Assembly: GCA_022865305.1 (NCBI GenBank)
Contig: JALHSP010000018.1
Coordinates: 1-64,000 of the forward strand
DNA from: Bacteroidales bacterium
GTDB taxonomy: Bacteria > Bacteroidota > Bacteroidia > Bacteroidales > VadinHA17
Direction: 5' to 3'
DNA length: 64,000 nt
Shown one piece after another: positions 1 through 9,708 of this stretch (positions are counted from its first letter, which is position 1; each line of letters opens with the position of its first letter). The notes under the pieces were generated by a model. That model made no database searches. It saw nothing but the letters and a program-made list of their open reading frames with translations, and was not told the DNA's origin. Made by a program: the position numbers and the translations under genes.

Positions 1-150
1 TTTATCATAAATGCAAATATTTTTAACGGAATTTATGTTTTTATTTGCATTTTTACTATTTATTCAAGCTAAAGATATTAACATATATCGTTGATTATTA
101 ACATTATATGTGCATTAAAAGACTTCCTCAGCAAACCCTAAATAGTACTG

Positions 151-180
151 GATTTCAAGCCCCCTTCAGGGGGTTGGGGG
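151..180. repeat. C5/G5 extragenic palindrome at the 3' end of the reductase gene
   Basis: A C-tract and a G-tract (CCCCC TTCA GGGGG, then TTGGGGG) form a short hairpin immediately beyond the stop codon of the reductase gene. Two related elements lie at 18949-18973 and 19008-19040, so this is a dispersed extragenic palindrome. It could act as a transcript end or mRNA-stabilising hairpin, but there is no clear U-tract. The rest of bases 1-183 is AT-rich with nothing recognised. Confidence 0.6.
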
Positions 181-183
181 TCG

Positions 184-1617
184 TTATAGTCCTGATTCTT
201 TAACAATTCTTTCCACAATTGCCTCCCATCCCAGCGTCATCAGATGAATGCCATTAATGCCTTTTTTCCGTTTTACTGAATCAATCATTTCCAGAGCGAT
301 CTGAACTCCTTCTTCACTAGCTCCATCGCCCGCTTTCTCCATACGATTCAAAATATTTTCTGGCATGAATACACCCGGGACATTTTTTTGAAGATACTGC
401 GCAACCTTATAACTCTTAAGAGGAGATATGCCGATTAATATGAATACTTTATTCAACACATTCCTTTTATCCAGTTCTTCCAGCCACAGATCAATCCTTC
501 CAGGCTCAAAAATAATGTTTGTCTGGAAAAATTGTGCTCCGGCATTGATCTTTTTATGGTCCTTGATTGCCTGCAGTATCGGATCAGATGCGAATGGTGA
601 AGTTGCGGCACCCAGAAAAAACTCCGGAGGATTCTTTATCTTCCTTCCGTCAAGGTAGATGCCTTCATCTCTCATCCTTCTCAGTATCCATAACATCTGG
701 ACAGAATCTACATCAACAAAATTCATATCGCTTGTTGGTGAGGGTCCCACCACTGCACTGTCACCTGTAACACAAAGAACGTTCTTTATGCCCAACTGAT
801 TTATGCCAATAACAACTGACTGGAGACCTGTCCGAGTTGTATCACGGGCGGCGATCTGTAATACCGGTTCAGCATTCAGATCATACGCAATTTTGCAGCA
901 GGCTATGCTCGACATTTTAGGAATGGCCGATGCAGCATCAGTGAAGTTTATTGCTGTAACGTATGGCCTGACAAAATTTATTTCTTCAATCAGTTTGGCA
1001 GCTCTGGCTCCCAGAGGAGGAGACACTTCTGTTGCAACTACAAATTCACCATTCCTCAACCTGGTTTCCAGGATTGAGGCAGGTTGACTATATGCAGGAG
1101 GATGATAATCTGAATCTCCATTCCACCACTCAGGCTGACGTACAGGTTTAAAAACAGAGTTCCAGTTCCTTGTTCTCAACTCTCTGTCATTTGATAATGA
1201 ACCTTTAATAAAAGTACCTGTGCCAACGGTTCTAACCTGTTTTATCACATCAAGCCAGGTTTCAGTTCCGACTTTATTCCAGTCAAGAGGGGGAAGTATT
1301 TCAAGAAGCTTTTCCTGCCTTCCGGTTTTTAAAGCTCTCTTATAGATACAATACCAGACGCATTTACGGGTTTCATCGACATAGCAGTTTTTCTCAGGTG
1401 TAACTCCGCCACATGGTCCGTTCCTCATTCCTTTTGGGCATTCCATTGGACATATAAATGCCGTTTCCTGCAGCAGGCAGTTACCACACATACGACAACC
1501 ATATACAGGACCCTTTATTAATAATTCTATTTTAGCCCGGAATCGTTGGCTGAACTTTTCTTTTTTAAACGGGTAAAAGGCTGGTTGCCATCTGCGGGCG
1601 GGTTTAAGACCGAACAT
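184..1617 (-). CDS. MetV-MetF fusion: methylenetetrahydrofolate reductase with cysteine-rich N-terminal domain
   Basis: Predicted cytoplasmic 477-aa protein that interconverts 5,10-methylene- and 5-methyl-tetrahydrofolate. The first about 100 residues carry nine cysteines (C41, C44, C47, C56, C60, C69, C78, C86, C90), the pattern of the MTHFR_C/MetV zinc or Fe-S domain that is a separate subunit in acetogens. Residues from about 185 to the end are a MetF-type TIM barrel (EVSPPLGA near its start, LCVTGD in the middle). Standalone MetF is about 290 aa, so this is a two-domain fusion. It is the last gene of a three-gene minus-strand operon, 38 bp after the pterin methyltransferase, and would process the methyl-THF that enzyme makes. 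The electron donor cannot be read from the sequence. Start is ATG, with no good alternative. Confidence 0.85.
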   Translation of the reverse strand: MFGLKPARRWQPAFYPFKKEKFSQRFRAKIELLIKGPVYGCRMCGNCLLQETAFICPMECPKGMRNGPCGGVTPEKNCYVDETRKCVWYCIYKRALKTGRQEKLLEILPPLDWNKVGTETWLDVIKQVRTVGTGTFIKGSLSNDRELRTRNWNSVFKPVRQPEWWNGDSDYHPPAYSQPASILETRLRNGEFVVATEVSPPLGARAAKLIEEINFVRPYVTAINFTDAASAIPKMSSIACCKIAYDLNAEPVLQIAARDTTRTGLQSVVIGINQLGIKNVLCVTGDSAVVGPSPTSDMNFVDVDSVQMLWILRRMRDEGIYLDGRKIKNPPEFFLGAATSPFASDPILQAIKDHKKINAGAQFFQTNIIFEPGRIDLWLEELDKRNVLNKVFILIGISPLKSYKVAQYLQKNVPGVFMPENILNRMEKAGDGASEEGVQIALEMIDSVKRKKGINGIHLMTLGWEAIVERIVKESGL

Positions 1618-1655
1618 AAATAAGTATTATTCTGATAAATTATATAAATGTATTG

Positions 1656-2495
1656 TTACTGGTGACTCTGGAAGTATTCAACAAATCTGACAGCAAAATC
1701 ATCCCTGCCTAAAACCAGGTCGGCGGCTCGCACGGCTGCAGTTATTTTTTCAGGATTAGCTATCGGACATGTTAATCCATTATAAATTGACATCATCATA
1801 TAAGCTGCATTAAGTGATTCTCTGTCGGGTAATCCGAAAGAGATATTACTTGCACCCTGTGTTATATTATGACCTAATTTCTGATGGACCAGTCTGATAG
1901 TTTCAAGGGTAACCAGGCAGGCATTCGGATCTGCACTTACAGCCATGGCCAGAGGATCAACGATAACATCTTCAGCCTTTATACCGGTTTTAACAGCCCT
2001 GTTAATAATCTTTTCGGCAATTGCCAGTCTTTTTTCCGGATCATGAATTATACCTTCCTCATCCATACATAATCCGATTATTGCCGCACCAAAATCTTTT
2101 GCAATCGGTAAAAATGCTTTCATTGAAGCCTCTTCTCCATTTACTGAATTGATCAGACATTTGCCTTCGGCAACTTTAAGCGCAGCCTCGATCGCTTTCG
2201 GGTTCGGGGAATCAAGACATAATGGGATATCATATCTGGACTGGAGTTGTTTTACTGTTTCGGGCAGCAATTTTTCATCGTCTACACCCGGGAATCCAAC
2301 ATTAACATCAAGTACATCAGCGCCTGCTTTGATCTGGTTTCCTGCTAACTCCAGGACATATTCAAAATTACCCTCCTGTAAAGTAGATACCAGCTTCTTT
2401 CTTCTTGTCGGGTTTATGCTTTCTCCAATAATGATCACCGGACCGTCGGAATTAATAATAACTTCCCTTGTCCGGCCTTTAAGAATTGTTTTCAT
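1656..2495 (-). CDS. Methyltetrahydrofolate:corrinoid methyltransferase (AcsE/MtgA-like, pterin-binding TIM barrel)
   Basis: A 279-aa dihydropteroate-synthase-fold protein. Pterin-binding motifs are GESINPT at residues 24-30, DVLDVNVG at about 60, LCLDSPNPKAIEAAL at about 92-106 and INSVNGEE at about 116. Length and motifs fit the AcsE/MtgA/MtrH-type enzymes that move a methyl group between tetrahydrofolate and a corrinoid protein. It lies 15 bp downstream of the corrinoid-protein gene and 38 bp upstream of the MetV-MetF gene, so the operon could run corrinoid-CH3 to THF-CH3 to methylene-THF. The sequence does not reveal direction or original methyl donor. A true dihydropteroate synthase (FolP) is less likely given this neighbourhood. 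Confidence 0.85.
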   Translation of the reverse strand: MKTILKGRTREVIINSDGPVIIIGESINPTRRKKLVSTLQEGNFEYVLELAGNQIKAGADVLDVNVGFPGVDDEKLLPETVKQLQSRYDIPLCLDSPNPKAIEAALKVAEGKCLINSVNGEEASMKAFLPIAKDFGAAIIGLCMDEEGIIHDPEKRLAIAEKIINRAVKTGIKAEDVIVDPLAMAVSADPNACLVTLETIRLVHQKLGHNITQGASNISFGLPDRESLNAAYMMMSIYNGLTCPIANPEKITAAVRAADLVLGRDDFAVRFVEYFQSHQ

Positions 2496-2510
2496 TAAAA
2501 ATATTTTCCG

Positions 2511-3179
2511 CTAAGATACGAGTTGATTTAGATAATCTACTGCTCCCTGCGGATCGGGAGAATAAAAATCGGCTCCTATTCTTTCACAATAATCCATTGT
2601 AACAGGAGCTCCGCCAACAAGTATTTTTGATCCGGAATATTTTTCCCTGATTGCGGTAACAGTTTTCTTCATATTTTCCATTGTGGTGGTGAGCAATGCT
2701 GAAAGGCCTATTATTGCCCCGGGATTTTCATCGATGGCCTTCAGGAACTTATCTGTTCCCACATCAACACCCAGGTCTATCACTTCCCAACCACCTCCTT
2801 CTATCATCATTGCCACGAGGTTTTTGCCAATATCATGCAAATCGCCTGAGACAGTACCGATAATGAATTTCCCTTTTCGTGTTGCTTCACCAGACTGAAA
2901 AAAAGGTTTCAGATGCTTCATGGCGCTGTTCATTGCCTTTGCAGCCATAAGCATCTGGGGGACATAAATCTCTTTCCTGCTGAATTTGTTACCCACCACT
3001 GCCATTGCAGGAATAAGGGCATTCTCAAGTATGTCGTCAGGTCTGACACCGGATTCCAGTGCAAGTTTTGCAAGCTCATCAGCACCATCCTGACCTTTCA
3101 TATCAGGAGGATAAGGCGAGATCTTGTCTATTTTCCCAAATTCAACACATTTTGCCAGTTTTTGCAGAATTTCACTCAT
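2511..3179 (-). CDS. Corrinoid (B12-binding) protein of a methyltransferase system
   Basis: A 222-aa cytoplasmic protein with the two-domain layout of MtbC/MttC/MtgC corrinoid proteins: a helical cap (about residues 1-95), then a Rossmann-like B12 domain. The cobalt-ligand motif D113-L-H115-D-I-G118 is intact, followed by GLSALLTTT (about 158) and VGGAP (about 190), the usual DxHxxG...SxL...GG signature. First gene of the three-gene methyl-transfer operon. In other anaerobes a substrate-specific MtxB methyltransferase sits beside such a protein; none does here. The nearest candidate is the URO-D family gene at 28.5 kb, which is distant and speculative. Confidence 0.88.
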   Translation of the reverse strand: MSEILQKLAKCVEFGKIDKISPYPPDMKGQDGADELAKLALESGVRPDDILENALIPAMAVVGNKFSRKEIYVPQMLMAAKAMNSAMKHLKPFFQSGEATRKGKFIIGTVSGDLHDIGKNLVAMMIEGGGWEVIDLGVDVGTDKFLKAIDENPGAIIGLSALLTTTMENMKKTVTAIREKYSGSKILVGGAPVTMDYCERIGADFYSPDPQGAVDYLNQLVS

Positions 3180-3352
3180 ATATACTTTAATAATTTTATA
3201 ACACTCACTTAATTAATGATTACAGATCTATTCCAGAATACAATTATCAATAAATAATTCCATAAATTAAAAAGAAGTGTGCAGAGATCAACAAATTAAT
3301 TTTACATTAGTTTCTTGTATCCCATGAACTGTGAACCGATAATCAACCAGGA

Positions 3353-4438
3353 TTAAAAGTTAATGACTGTAAAATAAGCCTGTTTGGGTAAATAATTTTC
3401 ATCGAACAGGAAAGGATAGTTTTTTCTTCCTGCCACAGGAAAATTGTCCAGCCAGGAGTAATCATCGGCCAAACCCCAGAAGGTGATACCAGTAATGTCG
3501 CTTTTATAGTTCCGGAATGCAATGAAAAATCTCCCATAGGCAACAGCCTGTTTTAGTGCCAGCTCAGCAGTATAAAGACTTTCAGGATCAGAATTGGATC
3601 CATACACAGAAACATCAAACTCCGTTATCTGAAGCTCCAGTCCCAATGATTTGTATTTGTCGAATGCTGCCGTGATAAGATCATTGGATGGATAATTAAT
3701 GTTCCAGTGTCCCTGCAGGCCCATCCCGTCAACAAGGTTCTGGGCTTGTAGTTTTACCAGCAGGCTGTATATCTTATCTCTTTTAGTCGGATCAATTGCT
3801 GTATAATCGTTATAGAAAAGTATTGCATCGGGATCTGCTTCCCTCGCTGCCTTAAATGCCTCGAAAATATAGTCTTCACCGCATATTGTATACCATTTTG
3901 AAGCTCTGTAAGTTGAGCTGCCGTCATCAATAGCCTCATTGACAACATCCCAGGCATATACTTTACCTTTAAAATGGTTGACAACTGTCGTTATGTGTGT
4001 GCGCAGCCTTTGTAAAACAAGCTCTTTGGAAGCATCAGCTGTTCCATCATTGAAGATCCACGCCGGAATCTGGTTGTGCCAGCAAAGACAGTGACCCCTT
4101 ACTTTCATCTCGTTAGCCTGAGCAAAGGCAACAATTTTATCTGCATTCGTAAATGTGAAGGTTCCTTCCGTTGGCTGAAGTGAAGACCATTTCATGTCAT
4201 TTTCGGCTGTCACGCTGTTGAAATGACGCTTGATCAGATTTACCTTGACCTGATTATCAACAAAAGATGAAGGTATTGCTACACCCATGTAGAAATACTC
4301 AGCAGGAGTAAAATAATCCTTAAGACCCTCAGTTGCAAGTTTATATTCTTCTAGGTTCTTGTCCACGGGAGGTTCATCTTTGTCGCATGACATATCTCCA
4401 CATGAAATTGCCAACAGTATTATCCATAGCTTTTTCAT
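3353..4438 (-). CDS. Endo-1,4-beta-xylanase, GH10, lipoprotein
   Basis: Retaining glycoside hydrolase family 10 enzyme cutting internal beta-1,4-xylosidic bonds. I start it at the ATG at 4438 because the next residues form a lipoprotein signal (MKKLWIILLAISC, lipid-accepting Cys13); a longer reading frame to 4528 would put 30 unrelated residues before the signal peptide. In the 361-aa form the acid/base Glu is E168 (WDVVNEA) and the nucleophile is E273 (ELQITEFD). The conserved substrate-binding stretches (GHCLCWHNQ, FYNDY, GLQGHW) are also present. It lies 155 bp downstream of susD on the same strand, so it is probably the surface enzyme of a xylan utilisation locus. The catalytic residues look functional. 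Confidence 0.93.
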   Translation of the reverse strand: MKKLWIILLAISCGDMSCDKDEPPVDKNLEEYKLATEGLKDYFTPAEYFYMGVAIPSSFVDNQVKVNLIKRHFNSVTAENDMKWSSLQPTEGTFTFTNADKIVAFAQANEMKVRGHCLCWHNQIPAWIFNDGTADASKELVLQRLRTHITTVVNHFKGKVYAWDVVNEAIDDGSSTYRASKWYTICGEDYIFEAFKAAREADPDAILFYNDYTAIDPTKRDKIYSLLVKLQAQNLVDGMGLQGHWNINYPSNDLITAAFDKYKSLGLELQITEFDVSVYGSNSDPESLYTAELALKQAVAYGRFFIAFRNYKSDITGITFWGLADDYSWLDNFPVAGRKNYPFLFDENYLPKQAYFTVINF

Positions 4439-4593
4439 CCCGGCTTCCAACGTCATCGGTTTAACGATAATTTTCAATAAAGATAAAAAAGTGTCCGCTG
4501 GTTTAGCCGCGGACACTTTGAATTGCAACTTTTTAGTTAATTATAAACTTGATATTGTAAAACCAGCTATATTTCCTCCATCCTACCATCAGA

Positions 4594-6549
4594 CTATCTA
4601 TATGCGGGGTTCTGATAAGCAGCTTTTTCTTCTGCGGTCATTTCCATGCCATCAAGCTGGCTTTGCGGAATGGGGCGCAGATAGTAATTCACTCCAATGG
4701 TACGTGTTACTGTTACCGGAGTATGGTCTCCAACTGCAGTTCCGCAAATCTGGTAAGAGCCAGCAAGTTCTGCCCATTTTTGCGTACGCACCAAATCGTA
4801 CCAGCGATAACCTTCGCCAAATAATTCGCGCGAACGTTCTGCCAAAATATAGTTAATGGTTATAGTTGCCGGTGTGGCAGCGATCATAGCTGCGCTATTG
4901 TCTTCAGCTTTGGCGATTTTACCGTTGTTGTTCCAGCGCCATTTTCCGGCACGTGCACGAATAACATTAATCAAATCTAATGCGGTTTTACCCGCTGTAG
5001 TAGTTGCACCCTTCACAGCTGCTTCGGCCGCTATAAAGTAGAGCTCCGAGAATTTGGCAATGACGAAAGGACGGGTACTGCCGGCATTCGGTTGTCCCAA
5101 TGAGGCACCATTGTCGGTGCGGTAGGGATTAATCTTCCAAAGCCCCGGATATGCGTACCTGCTTATGCCGCTCGGCCCTACCACAAAATCGGCTCTTCCG
5201 GGTAATACACCTACCCCGACATTACTTTTATATACCGAATTAGAGTAATCAATAGTTGGATCATCATTGTCCAGGAAAGTAAGTATTGGATCACCCGGGT
5301 AAACCTGCAAATTGTTTGCATTATATAAAAACAAATTCAACTTATCACTTGCGCTACCTAAATTCCAGTTGCCTCGGTAAACGGTTGCAAAGGTGCCATC
5401 GTAACGGGAATCATTCGTCTTGTCGGCAAAGGTGGTTGTAAATATGGTGATAGGGGGGACCGTACCTGTCCACGGACGGCCCAATGGCTGTGATGCTTCA
5501 CGCTGAACAGAACTTAAAACAGTACTCCAGGCTGTATTAATAGCACTTCTGATGTTTGTATAGTTCCACGTGGTCATCCAACTTGCAAAGTTATCAGCGC
5601 TGCCACCACCGCTATATGTAAGGCTGGCTGCGTTATAAAGTTCGCTTGCCTGCGTGTGGTCGGCGTACAGCAGAATTTCCTTGTTGCGGTCGTTTGACCC
5701 CAGGTTGACGTCATAGTAATATGTCAGTAAGCCGAAAGGTCCCGGATCATCAATGGCGGCTGTTGCCACGCTGTATGCCTGCTGATAATACCACGCGGCA
5801 TTATGACCGTCAGGGTCGGTCCGGGCACACTCGGGATAAGTAGGAATGCTGTTTGGGTTTTCGAGCCACCAACCGTATGTCAGGTAAGCTTTTGCCAGAT
5901 AAAGGCGTGCAACCGTTTTGGTTACACCGCCGGTTACGCGTCCGGTTGCCGGCAAATCGTTTACCGCTGTCAGCAGGTCCGGGAATATGGCTTTGGTATA
6001 GACCTCAGGAACTGTGTTGCGAACAGAAGTTCGCGCCGTTGAGGTATTGAACTTCAGTTCCCCTGCGCCCAGATCCAATGGCACTCCGCCGAAAGTTTGT
6101 ACCAGCAGAAAGTAGTCGAACGCACGAAAGAATCTGGCTTCGGCAATCAGCGCATTCGAAATAGTTCCTACTGCTGTAGCATTTTCAATGATACCGCTGG
6201 CGGTGTTGATGTTTGGGAATACACCCCACACTCCAGCAGCAGGGTTTTGTTGGGAAGTAAGCGTCCCCTGGCCGGAATTGTCAAGCCATTTAGAGTCATT
6301 ATTCACATTCTGACCCCATGTTCCTTCATCTGTACCGGCCTGGCAGCTCTCATAGTAGTAGCCATTTCCGTAAAAATAGCGCAGGTGAGCGTACATTCCG
6401 GTTAATCCTCCCATAACACCTTTGTCGGTTTTGAAATATTCTGGGGTATAAATACTGCGCGGCTGTTCATCGAGAATATCAGTGCACGCCAGCATGAACA
6501 ACGCTAAAACTGCTGTTCCTATAAAGGTTTTTAAATGTATACGTTTCAT
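4594..6549 (-). CDS. SusD/RagB-family outer-membrane glycan-binding lipoprotein
   Basis: A 651-aa lipoprotein (lipobox ending LFMLAC) of the SusD/RagB family. It forms the hinged lid of the SusC transporter and binds oligosaccharides at the cell surface. Family features seen are the early DEQP segment after the lipid Cys, TPR-like helical repeats with Tyr/Trp-rich stretches, and a C-terminal half with LDLINVIRARAG and ILAERSRELFGEGYRWYDLVRTQ, which is very typical of SusD proteins. It lies 12 bp downstream of the SusC gene and upstream of the GH10 gene, which suggests xylan or arabinoxylan oligosaccharides as ligand. Codon use in this gene and SusC looks more GC-rich than in the flanking genes, though I have not measured it. 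Confidence 0.95.
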   Translation of the reverse strand: MKRIHLKTFIGTAVLALFMLACTDILDEQPRSIYTPEYFKTDKGVMGGLTGMYAHLRYFYGNGYYYESCQAGTDEGTWGQNVNNDSKWLDNSGQGTLTSQQNPAAGVWGVFPNINTASGIIENATAVGTISNALIAEARFFRAFDYFLLVQTFGGVPLDLGAGELKFNTSTARTSVRNTVPEVYTKAIFPDLLTAVNDLPATGRVTGGVTKTVARLYLAKAYLTYGWWLENPNSIPTYPECARTDPDGHNAAWYYQQAYSVATAAIDDPGPFGLLTYYYDVNLGSNDRNKEILLYADHTQASELYNAASLTYSGGGSADNFASWMTTWNYTNIRSAINTAWSTVLSSVQREASQPLGRPWTGTVPPITIFTTTFADKTNDSRYDGTFATVYRGNWNLGSASDKLNLFLYNANNLQVYPGDPILTFLDNDDPTIDYSNSVYKSNVGVGVLPGRADFVVGPSGISRYAYPGLWKINPYRTDNGASLGQPNAGSTRPFVIAKFSELYFIAAEAAVKGATTTAGKTALDLINVIRARAGKWRWNNNGKIAKAEDNSAAMIAATPATITINYILAERSRELFGEGYRWYDLVRTQKWAELAGSYQICGTAVGDHTPVTVTRTIGVNYYLRPIPQSQLDGMEMTAEEKAAYQNPAYR

Positions 6550-6561
6550 TTTTATCCTTTT

Positions 6562-9500
6562 TTAAAATGTTAAATTAATACCAATCAAGTAGTTGCGCGT
6601 TGAGGGCGTATTGGTGCCTAAAGTCAGCAGACGTCTCCTGTAAAAGCTGGTAGTCGCACTATTTTCATTGCCGTATGAGTTGGTTTCCGGATCCATACCT
6701 GATTCTTTGTGGTAAGGTGAGAACATCACCAATGGGTTCTGTAAAGTGATGTAAAGCCGCAGTTTGTCAATACCTGCTTTTTTAATCCAGTTGTTTTGGT
6801 CTAAATTATATGCAAGAGTAATGGTGCGGATCTTCAGAAACGATGCGTCGAAGTAGGAAAGGGACCTGAGATACTTTGGTTGATCGCCGCCAAGTCCCCC
6901 AGGTCTTGGAAACCTGGCGATGGTGTCTGTCGGTGTCCAGTAGTCTACCTTTATATTTCCCCTGCGGGCGGTCAGAATATTGAGGTAACTTTGATCTCCA
7001 TAGAGGGTGCTGATGAGGATACCACCTTTTTGAAAGGCGCCGACAACGCTCAGGTCAAATCCTTTATAGGTTACGCGTGTGTTGAACCCTCCCTGAAAAT
7101 CGGGCTCTACGTCAATAATCTGCCGGTCGGAGGCGTTAATTGCCCTGGACGGTGTAACACCATCGGCAGCGTAATCGCCGGTATATTTCACTTTAATCAT
7201 ACCTGCATTCCCACCCGGTTCCAGGATATTCAGATACGGATCTGACGCCTGCCAGAGTCCTGTGGCCTCCCAGTCATAGATTACATTAATGGGATGGCCT
7301 ACAAACCACCAGTTGAATTCGTCCTTCACTTGTCCCGAAGCAAGCGCTACCAGTTTATTGCGGTTGGCGTACAGGTTGATGCCGGCGTCCCATGTAAAAC
7401 CTCTGAGGTTGTTCAATATCACGCCGTTGAGTGCAATTTCCAACCCTTTGTTCTGGGTTTTGCCTATATTTGCCATATAGCTGTTCACACCTGATGTAGC
7501 AGGCAGATTAACACTCAGCAGGACATCGTTGGTATTCATTATATAATACTCTACCGTACCGGTCAAACGATTCTTCAGCAGGCCGAAGTCCAGGCCAAAG
7601 TTCCATGTCTTGGAGAATTCCCAACCCAAATTAGGATTAGGCAACGAAGATACATAGTAGCCTGTGGAGTACGCTGTGCCAAAATTGTAAGGACGAGTGG
7701 CTAAAAGTCCAAGCGTACTGTAAGGATTAACAGATTGGTTGGAGGTTTCTCCATAGCCCACACGCAGCTTCAACGAAGTTATGGGGGCGATATCCTTCAT
7801 AAACGATTCGTTTTTGATATTCCACCCGGCTGAAACAGCAGGATAAGAATGCCATTTATGCCCCGGCGCCAGCACTGAGGAGGCATCGGAGCGGTAGGAA
7901 ACGCTCAGCATATAGCGGTTGTCGTAAGAGTACATTACGCGTCCCATCCACGAAATCAAGCCGCTCATATTATAGCCCTGGTAATCAGGGTTAACCGCAA
8001 TTTCTCCGGCTGCCCGTCCCAGATTGTAGAACTGGAAGGCGTCGGCGGGAATATCCTTTGCCGAAACATATGAACTGTTGTACATGGATTGCTCGGCAGA
8101 GTACAACGCTACTACATTCACCTGATGCTTCCCAGCAAAGGTGCGGTCGTAGGTCAGCAGGTTTTCAATTGCCCAGTTGGTGGTAAGCGAATTGCTGATA
8201 GAAGCAGTTGAAACGGTTGTAGCAGTGGAACTATTTATTCCCTCTCCTGTGTAGCTGCCAGCGTTACTCATGCGGAAGTTCAAGCCAATGTTGACGCGAT
8301 ACTTTAAGCCCTCTACTCCCGGGATTTTCACTTCGCCGTATAGGCTGTTGTAGGAGCCATATGCCTTGGTTTGGCTTAACCATTTATCGCTTAAACTATC
8401 TGCTATTTCTCTTGTATTTGTCCAGTATTCATCTAACGGCATCTTTATGGTTCTTTTCCATGAGCCATCAGCGTTATACGGGTTGGCAATAGGCGTCAAG
8501 GCTAAAACAGCGCCCAAATCCAGCTGGGTGCCTTTAGTAATGTTATAGTTATTGTTTGTAGTGAAGCCGAAGCGGAAAAATTTGCCTATTTCCTGGTCAA
8601 GAGTACCGCGCATCGAAAAACGTTCGTATTGCTGCGTAGGAATTACGGCTTTATCCTGGAAGTAGCCAATGCCGAAGGTATAGCTGCCCTTTTCGGTGCC
8701 ACCCGAAATGCCTAAGTCGGTGCTTGTTACTGAACCGGTTCTATAAAACAAGTCCTGCCAATCGGTATTTACATCATCGGCTTCATCCAACGAGTTTGTG
8801 TAATTAGTTTTCCAAAAGGCTGCTTTACGAAGAGCAACAAATTCCGGCCCGTCCATCATGGGGTAAGGGGCAAAAACTGTTTTCAAGCCATAATAACTAT
8901 TTAAGGTCACCTGTGCTTTTTGTCCGATCTGCCCCTTGGTGGTTGTTATCAATATAACGCCATTGGCGCCGCGCGAGCCGTAAATGGCTGTTGCTGAGGC
9001 ATCCTTCAGGATGTCAAGGCTCTTGATGTCGTTGGGATTGAGATCGCCGAGTGACCCGGCAAAGGGGATACCGTCGACGACCACCAGCGGGTCGTTGATG
9101 GCATTCAACGAGCGAGTGCCGCGAACGCGGATCTGCATTGTGGAGCCCGGTTTGGATGATGTTTGCTCCATATCCACCCCTGGTATGCGTGCCTGCAAAG
9201 CCGTCGTGATATTACCCGATGGCACATCGCGCAACACATTTCCACTGATTGAAGCAACTGAACCTGTCACAGCTTCTTTCCTTTGAGTACCATAGCCTAT
9301 AACCACAACTTCCTCCAATCCTGTTACGGTTTCGGTAAGTGTCACGCTGATGACTGTTTGTGCTCCTACTGTGACATCCTTTGTTTCATAACCAATGAAT
9401 GAAAACGACAATACTGACTTTGGTGAAGCGACTGTGATTGAAAATTTACCATCAGCGCCTGTCATTACACCATTTATTGTACCTTTTTCCAGCACATTGA

Positions 9501-9708
9501 CCCCGGCCATGGGATTATTGCTGGCATCCACAACAGTACCTGTGATAACTTTCTGTTGCAGATCTTCAGACATCCTGATATCTGAACCGCTCAGGGCGAA
9601 AAGCTGAAAAGTGCCCTGTAGCAATAAGAGGCAAATAACTCCAGATATCAGAAAGATTTTTTTCAAGCATTTTTGACTCAAAATGCTTTTCGAAGGACTT
9701 TTTATCAT
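6562..9708 (-). CDS. SusC/RagA-family TonB-dependent outer-membrane transporter
   Basis: A 1048-aa TonB-dependent importer for oligosaccharides. Order: signal peptide/transmembrane segment (about 18-40), carboxypeptidase-regulatory-like beta-sandwich (GTVVDASNNPMAGVNV to about residue 130), TonB-box region (EEVVVIGYGTQ), plug domain with RGTRSLNAINDPLVVVDG and the ASATAIYGSRGANGVILI signature, then a 22-strand barrel ending in a hydrophobic terminal strand (YLIGINLTF). There is no N-terminal STN domain, so direct coupling to an anti-sigma factor is unlikely. Transcription appears to start about 200 bp upstream; the leader holds a candidate antisense RNA. First gene of the SusC-SusD-GH10 unit. 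No HTCS, SusR or ECF sigma regulator is encoded nearby. Confidence 0.96.
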   Translation of the reverse strand: MIKSPSKSILSQKCLKKIFLISGVICLLLLQGTFQLFALSGSDIRMSEDLQQKVITGTVVDASNNPMAGVNVLEKGTINGVMTGADGKFSITVASPKSVLSFSFIGYETKDVTVGAQTVISVTLTETVTGLEEVVVIGYGTQRKEAVTGSVASISGNVLRDVPSGNITTALQARIPGVDMEQTSSKPGSTMQIRVRGTRSLNAINDPLVVVDGIPFAGSLGDLNPNDIKSLDILKDASATAIYGSRGANGVILITTTKGQIGQKAQVTLNSYYGLKTVFAPYPMMDGPEFVALRKAAFWKTNYTNSLDEADDVNTDWQDLFYRTGSVTSTDLGISGGTEKGSYTFGIGYFQDKAVIPTQQYERFSMRGTLDQEIGKFFRFGFTTNNNYNITKGTQLDLGAVLALTPIANPYNADGSWKRTIKMPLDEYWTNTREIADSLSDKWLSQTKAYGSYNSLYGEVKIPGVEGLKYRVNIGLNFRMSNAGSYTGEGINSSTATTVSTASISNSLTTNWAIENLLTYDRTFAGKHQVNVVALYSAEQSMYNSSYVSAKDIPADAFQFYNLGRAAGEIAVNPDYQGYNMSGLISWMGRVMYSYDNRYMLSVSYRSDASSVLAPGHKWHSYPAVSAGWNIKNESFMKDIAPITSLKLRVGYGETSNQSVNPYSTLGLLATRPYNFGTAYSTGYYVSSLPNPNLGWEFSKTWNFGLDFGLLKNRLTGTVEYYIMNTNDVLLSVNLPATSGVNSYMANIGKTQNKGLEIALNGVILNNLRGFTWDAGINLYANRNKLVALASGQVKDEFNWWFVGHPINVIYDWEATGLWQASDPYLNILEPGGNAGMIKVKYTGDYAADGVTPSRAINASDRQIIDVEPDFQGGFNTRVTYKGFDLSVVGAFQKGGILISTLYGDQSYLNILTARRGNIKVDYWTPTDTIARFPRPGGLGGDQPKYLRSLSYFDASFLKIRTITLAYNLDQNNWIKKAGIDKLRLYITLQNPLVMFSPYHKESGMDPETNSYGNENSATTSFYRRRLLTLGTNTPSTRNYLIGINLTF

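Noticed and set aside
184-3179. Complete Wood-Ljungdahl pathway
   Set aside because: Only the methyl-transfer part is present; no CODH/ACS, formate dehydrogenase or formyl-THF synthetase gene is in the window.
4439-4528. Longer 391-aa xylanase frame starting at 4528
   Set aside because: The extra 30 residues precede a clear lipoprotein signal peptide, so the start at 4438 is better.
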